A stretch of DNA of 15,430 nt from assembly GCA_947631805.1 (NCBI GenBank), contig CANRNA010000017.1, positions 1 through 15,430 of the forward strand, read 5' to 3'. The notes beneath the pieces are model-generated. The model did no database searches and had not been told where the DNA came from. It saw only the letters and a list, made by a program, of their open reading frames with translations. How positions within the stretch are numbered: the stretch's first letter is position 1; each line of letters opens with the position of its first letter. A program made the position numbers and the translations under genes. Below, in pieces: positions 13,711 through 15,430 of this stretch. This DNA comes from an uncultured Oscillospiraceae bacterium. GTDB taxonomy: Bacteria; Bacillota; Clostridia; Oscillospirales; Oscillospiraceae.

Positions 13711-13739
13711 TTGACAAACAAAAAAACCGGGGTTATAAT
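13711..13739 (+). promoter_or_regulatory. Perfect sigma-A promoter of the tryptophan transport operon
   Basis: TTGACA (13711-13716), exactly 17 bases, TATAAT (13734-13739): 12 of 12 consensus positions. Transcription begins near 13746 and enters the T-box leader. A constitutively strong promoter suits control by transcription attenuation. Confidence 0.95.
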
Positions 13740-13761
13740 GCGTTCAAATTCAATACGTTAA

Positions 13762-14040
13762 ACCGTTGATGAAGAGTGAGTAGCCTTTCCAGGTGTGTCA
13801 CAGAGAGCCGCGGATGCTGAGAGCGCGGTACAGGCCGGAATGTGTGAATGGACTTCGGAGGGCAATCGGAAGGCAGCTTGTCTGCCCTATGTGCGACGGA
13901 GAGGAGCGCTCCGTGAAAAACGCCTCCGCGTGACAGCGCGGGTCGAGTGGGGCGTCCCGAGGACGCCAAGCCGGGTGGCACCGCAGGAAGTTATTTCATT
14001 CCTGTCCCAGCAGACAGCTGGGGCAGGAATTTTTATTTTT
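13762..14040 (+). promoter_or_regulatory. T-box riboswitch, tryptophan-specific
   Basis: The Stem I base pairs GAAG (13771-13774) with CTTC (13853-13856). The specifier loop has AGTA (13779-13782) opposite GAA followed by TGG (13849-13851) and A, the usual loop-E layout, so the specifier is UGG (Trp). The distal AGAGAG and GATGCTGAGAG segments of Stem I are present. A short hairpin GGCGTCC/GGACGCC (13951-13967) corresponds to Stem III. The conserved T-box GGGTGGCACCGC follows at 13973-13984. The antiterminator pairs GGG (13973-13975) with CCC (14006-14008) and GCAGGAA (13983-13989) with TTCCTGT (13999-14005), leaving the bulge UGGCACC (13976-13982). UGGC pairs with GCCA, matching the G73 discriminator of tRNA-Trp. 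Uncharged tRNA-Trp should therefore stabilise the antiterminator and turn the operon on. Confidence 0.95.
13998..14040 (+). terminator. T-box terminator hairpin
   Basis: ATTCCTGTCCCAGC (13998-14011) pairs with GCTGGGGCAGGAAT (14017-14030), one T-G wobble, followed by TTTTATTTTT (14031-14040). Its 5' arm contains the bases used by the antiterminator, so the two are mutually exclusive. Confidence 0.95.
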
Positions 14041-14059
14041 CCAAGGGAGGTACATCAAA

Positions 14060-14092
14060 ATGTTCATCTTGTCCAAACGATGGCGGGCGTGA
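14060..14092 (+). CDS. Possible 10-aa leader peptide with one Trp codon
   Basis: ATG at 14060 lies behind AAGGGAGG (14043-14050), an excellent ribosome binding site that begins immediately after the T-box terminator T-run. The ORF reads MFILSKRWRA and stops at 14090-14092; the eighth codon is TGG. Translation would occur only on read-through transcripts. It may be a regulatory leader peptide or the remnant of a former gene start. Confidence 0.4.
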   Translation: MFILSKRWRA

Positions 14093-14114
14093 AGGACGAC
14101 CCAAAAGAAGGAAC

Positions 14115-14138
14115 ATGAACCAAAAATCAAAACTATAA
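14115..14138 (+). CDS. Possible 7-aa mini-ORF before the binding-protein gene
   Basis: ATG at 14115 follows AAGAAGGAAC (AAGGA at 14108-14112) at short spacing and reads MNQKSKL to TAA (14136-14138). Very short, and may be fortuitous. It ends 28 bases before the ATG of the binding-protein gene. Confidence 0.2.
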   Translation: MNQKSKL

Positions 14139-14166
14139 TGAGAAAGCTGAAAAGGAGAAAACTACA

Positions 14167-15192
14167 ATGAAGACCATGAAGAAAATGCTTTGCGCCGTAT
14201 TGGCCCTGACCGTACTGTTTGCCCTGGCCGTCCCGGCATTCGCCGAGGGCGAGACCTACAAAGTCGGCATCTGCAACTATGTGGACGACGCCTCTCTGAA
14301 CCAGATCGTGGAGAACATCCAGAACCAGCTGGCCGCCATCGGCGAGGAAAAGGGCGTGACCTTTGAGATATCCTACGACAACTGCAACGGCGACGCCGCC
14401 GTTATGGACCAGATCATCTCCAACTTCATCGCCGACGGCGTGGACCTGATGGTGGGCGTGGCTACCCCCGTCGCCATGCAGATGCAGGCCGCCACCGAGG
14501 ACAACCAGATACCCGTCATCTTCTCCGCCGTGTCTGACCCTGAGTCCGCCGGTCTTGTGGAGAGCAACGAGGCCCCCGGCGCCAACATCACCGGCACCTC
14601 CGACTTCCTGGACACCACCGCTGTCATGAACCTGATCTTCGCCCAGGACCCCGAGGCTGACCTGATCGGCCTGCTGTACGATCTGGGCCAGGATTCCTCC
14701 GCCACCCCCATCGCTGCCGCCAAGGAGTTCCTTGACGAGAAGGGCGTCGCCTACAAGGAGTACAACGGCACCACCGTTCCCGAGGTCCAGCTGGCTGTGG
14801 ACAGCCTGATCGCCGATGGCGTGGACGCCGTGTTCACCCCCTCCGACAACACCATCATGACCGCCGAGCTCAGCGTCTACGAGGCTCTGGCCGAGGCCGG
14901 TATCCCCCACTACACCGGCGCTGACTCCTTCGCCCTGAACGGCGCGTTCCTGGGCTACGGCGTGGATTACGCCAACCTGGGCGTGGAGACCGCCAACATG
15001 GTCGCCCAAGTGCTCGTGGACGGGGCCGACCCCGCCACCCTGCCCGTGATGACTTTTGACAACGGCACCGCCACCATCAACACCGATGTGTGCGAGCAGA
15101 TATCCGGCAAGACCTTTGACGAGCTGGCAGAGCTGTTCGCCGACCTGTGCACCGCTGTCAAGCCCATCGAGACCGCCGAGGAATTCGAGTAA
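14167..15192 (+). CDS. trpX: ABC transporter substrate-binding protein, TrpX type
   Basis: The ATG at 14167 follows AAAAGGAG (14150-14157). The 341-aa product belongs to the ABC_sub_bind family: YKVGICNYVDDASLNQIVENI, a FIADGVDLMVGVATPVAMQMQ motif, IPVIFSAVSDPESAGLV, ITGTSDFLDT, and GYGVDYANLGVETANMVAQVL. Members with a Trp T-box in front are known as TrpX of the TrpXYZ tryptophan importer. Here the upstream T-box and the downstream permease support that name strongly. The N-terminus is a signal peptide ending in AFA, with cleavage after about residue 26; the only early Cys (residue 9) lies inside the hydrophobic run, so there is no lipobox. That is unusual for a Gram-positive binding protein, which is normally a lipoprotein. 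Tryptophan as ligand is inferred from regulation, not from residues. Confidence 0.93.
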   Translation: MKTMKKMLCAVLALTVLFALAVPAFAEGETYKVGICNYVDDASLNQIVENIQNQLAAIGEEKGVTFEISYDNCNGDAAVMDQIISNFIADGVDLMVGVATPVAMQMQAATEDNQIPVIFSAVSDPESAGLVESNEAPGANITGTSDFLDTTAVMNLIFAQDPEADLIGLLYDLGQDSSATPIAAAKEFLDEKGVAYKEYNGTTVPEVQLAVDSLIADGVDAVFTPSDNTIMTAELSVYEALAEAGIPHYTGADSFALNGAFLGYGVDYANLGVETANMVAQVLVDGADPATLPVMTFDNGTATINTDVCEQISGKTFDELAELFADLCTAVKPIETAEEFE

Positions 15193-15212
15193 TCGAGGTA
15201 TAAAGCATAGAT

Positions 15213-15242
15213 GAAAGGAAGGGCCTTTCGGCCCTTCCTTTC
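15213..15242 (+). terminator. Strong hairpin between trpX and the permease gene
   Basis: GAAAGGAAGGGCC (15213-15225) pairs perfectly with GGCCCTTCCTTTC (15230-15242) around TTTC. AATGGG follows, with no T-run. It is probably a partial terminator or mRNA 3'-end stabiliser that lets the binding protein be made in excess over the membrane parts. Confidence 0.75.
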
Positions 15243-15260
15243 AATGGGAGGATATCATCC

Positions 15261-15430
15261 ATGTCATTTTCCGCGATATGGTCCCTGGTGCAGACGGCCC
15301 TGGAGCTGGGCGTTATCTGCTCGCTGACCGTGCTGGCCCTGTTTTTGAGCTATTCCATGCTGAACGTGTGCGACCTGAGCACCGACGGCTGCTTCACCCT
15401 GGGCGCCGCCGTGGGCGCCGTGGTGGCCAT
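15261..15430 (+). CDS. trpY: ABC transporter permease, TrpY type (3' end outside window)
   Basis: The ATG at 15261 follows GGGAGG (15246-15251). The first 56 codons are in the window and the frame is open to the end. The protein begins with a short polar N-terminus and then hydrophobic segments (LELGVICSLTVLALFLSYSML, then TLGAAVGAVVA) with a DLSTDGCFTLGAAVGA motif between. That motif is typical of the LivH/RbsC-like permeases (BPD_transp_2 family) that pair with ABC_sub_bind proteins. The position directly behind trpX fits the TrpXYZ order; a TrpZ ATPase gene is expected just beyond the window. The name rests on gene order and the T-box. Confidence 0.85.
   Translation, partial: MSFSAIWSLVQTALELGVICSLTVLALFLSYSMLNVCDLSTDGCFTLGAAVGAVVA

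Noticed and set aside
13848..13850. AUG as the T-box specifier (methionine)
   Set aside because: It puts the codon one base too close to the conserved GA of the loop, and the bulge UGGC would not pair with the A73 of tRNA-Met. The downstream transporter also fits Trp.
14134..14139. TATAAT before trpX as an internal promoter
   Set aside because: No -35-like hexamer 16-18 bases upstream (GAACAT at 17).

Overview
The window looks like a chromosomal segment of a GC-rich, low-copy-number-type Clostridia genome, most likely of the Oscillospiraceae/Flavonifractor-like gut group. This is inferred from gene content and style: sigma-A promoters with 17-nt spacers, strong GGAGG-type ribosome binding sites, a T-box riboswitch, csaB, DegV, NlpC/P60 with bacterial SH3 repeats, and GC-rich codons throughout. 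No rRNA, intact tRNA, CRISPR array, transposase or phage gene was seen. The layout is mostly single genes or two-gene units, each with its own promoter and hairpin terminator.

Region 1 (1-2532) is cell-envelope. It holds the 3' end of a class A penicillin-binding protein with a Pro/Thr-rich tail, a terminator, then a consensus promoter driving a 97-aa conserved-looking protein of unknown function and a secreted four-SH3 NlpC/P60 peptidoglycan endopeptidase. Region 2 (2501-4867, minus strand) is a two-gene operon with an ATGA overlap: a fused histidine-phosphatase/GNAT acetyltransferase followed by a calcineurin-like metallophosphoesterase with an extra C-terminal domain. It is divergent from csaB, and the two promoter regions overlap.

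Region 3 (4799-9692, plus strand) holds csaB (polysaccharide pyruvyl transferase), nfo (endonuclease IV), a 69-aa small protein, a DegV lipid-binding protein, and a 437-aa lipoprotein that appears to contain three copies of one beta-rich module. Region 4 (9693-11245) carries a SAM methyltransferase and a GNAT acetyltransferase. The methyltransferase in particular is more AT-rich in codon choice than its neighbours. Between them is a tRNA T-arm-like hairpin (read on the minus strand), so this stretch could be an acquired insert. Region 5 is a long-form AlaX alanyl-tRNA editing protein (minus strand), with a possible 37-aa ORF behind it. Opposite it lie a DUF1294 membrane protein, whose best promoter would give a leaderless mRNA, and psuG (pseudouridine-5'-phosphate glycosidase).

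Region 6 (13711-15430) is the best-resolved regulatory unit. A perfect consensus promoter drives a tryptophan T-box (specifier UGG, bulge UGGC matching the G73 discriminator of tRNA-Trp, and mutually exclusive antiterminator and terminator). This is followed by the substrate-binding protein and the first part of the permease of an ABC transporter of the TrpXYZ type. Two mini-ORFs lie between the T-box terminator and the binding-protein gene. I did not find a clearly new multi-gene defence, mobile or biosynthetic system. The most checkable novelties are the mini-ORFs after the T-box, the leaderless DUF1294 start, the 37-aa ORF behind alaX, the repeated-module lipoprotein, and the phosphatase/acetyltransferase/phosphoesterase operon.
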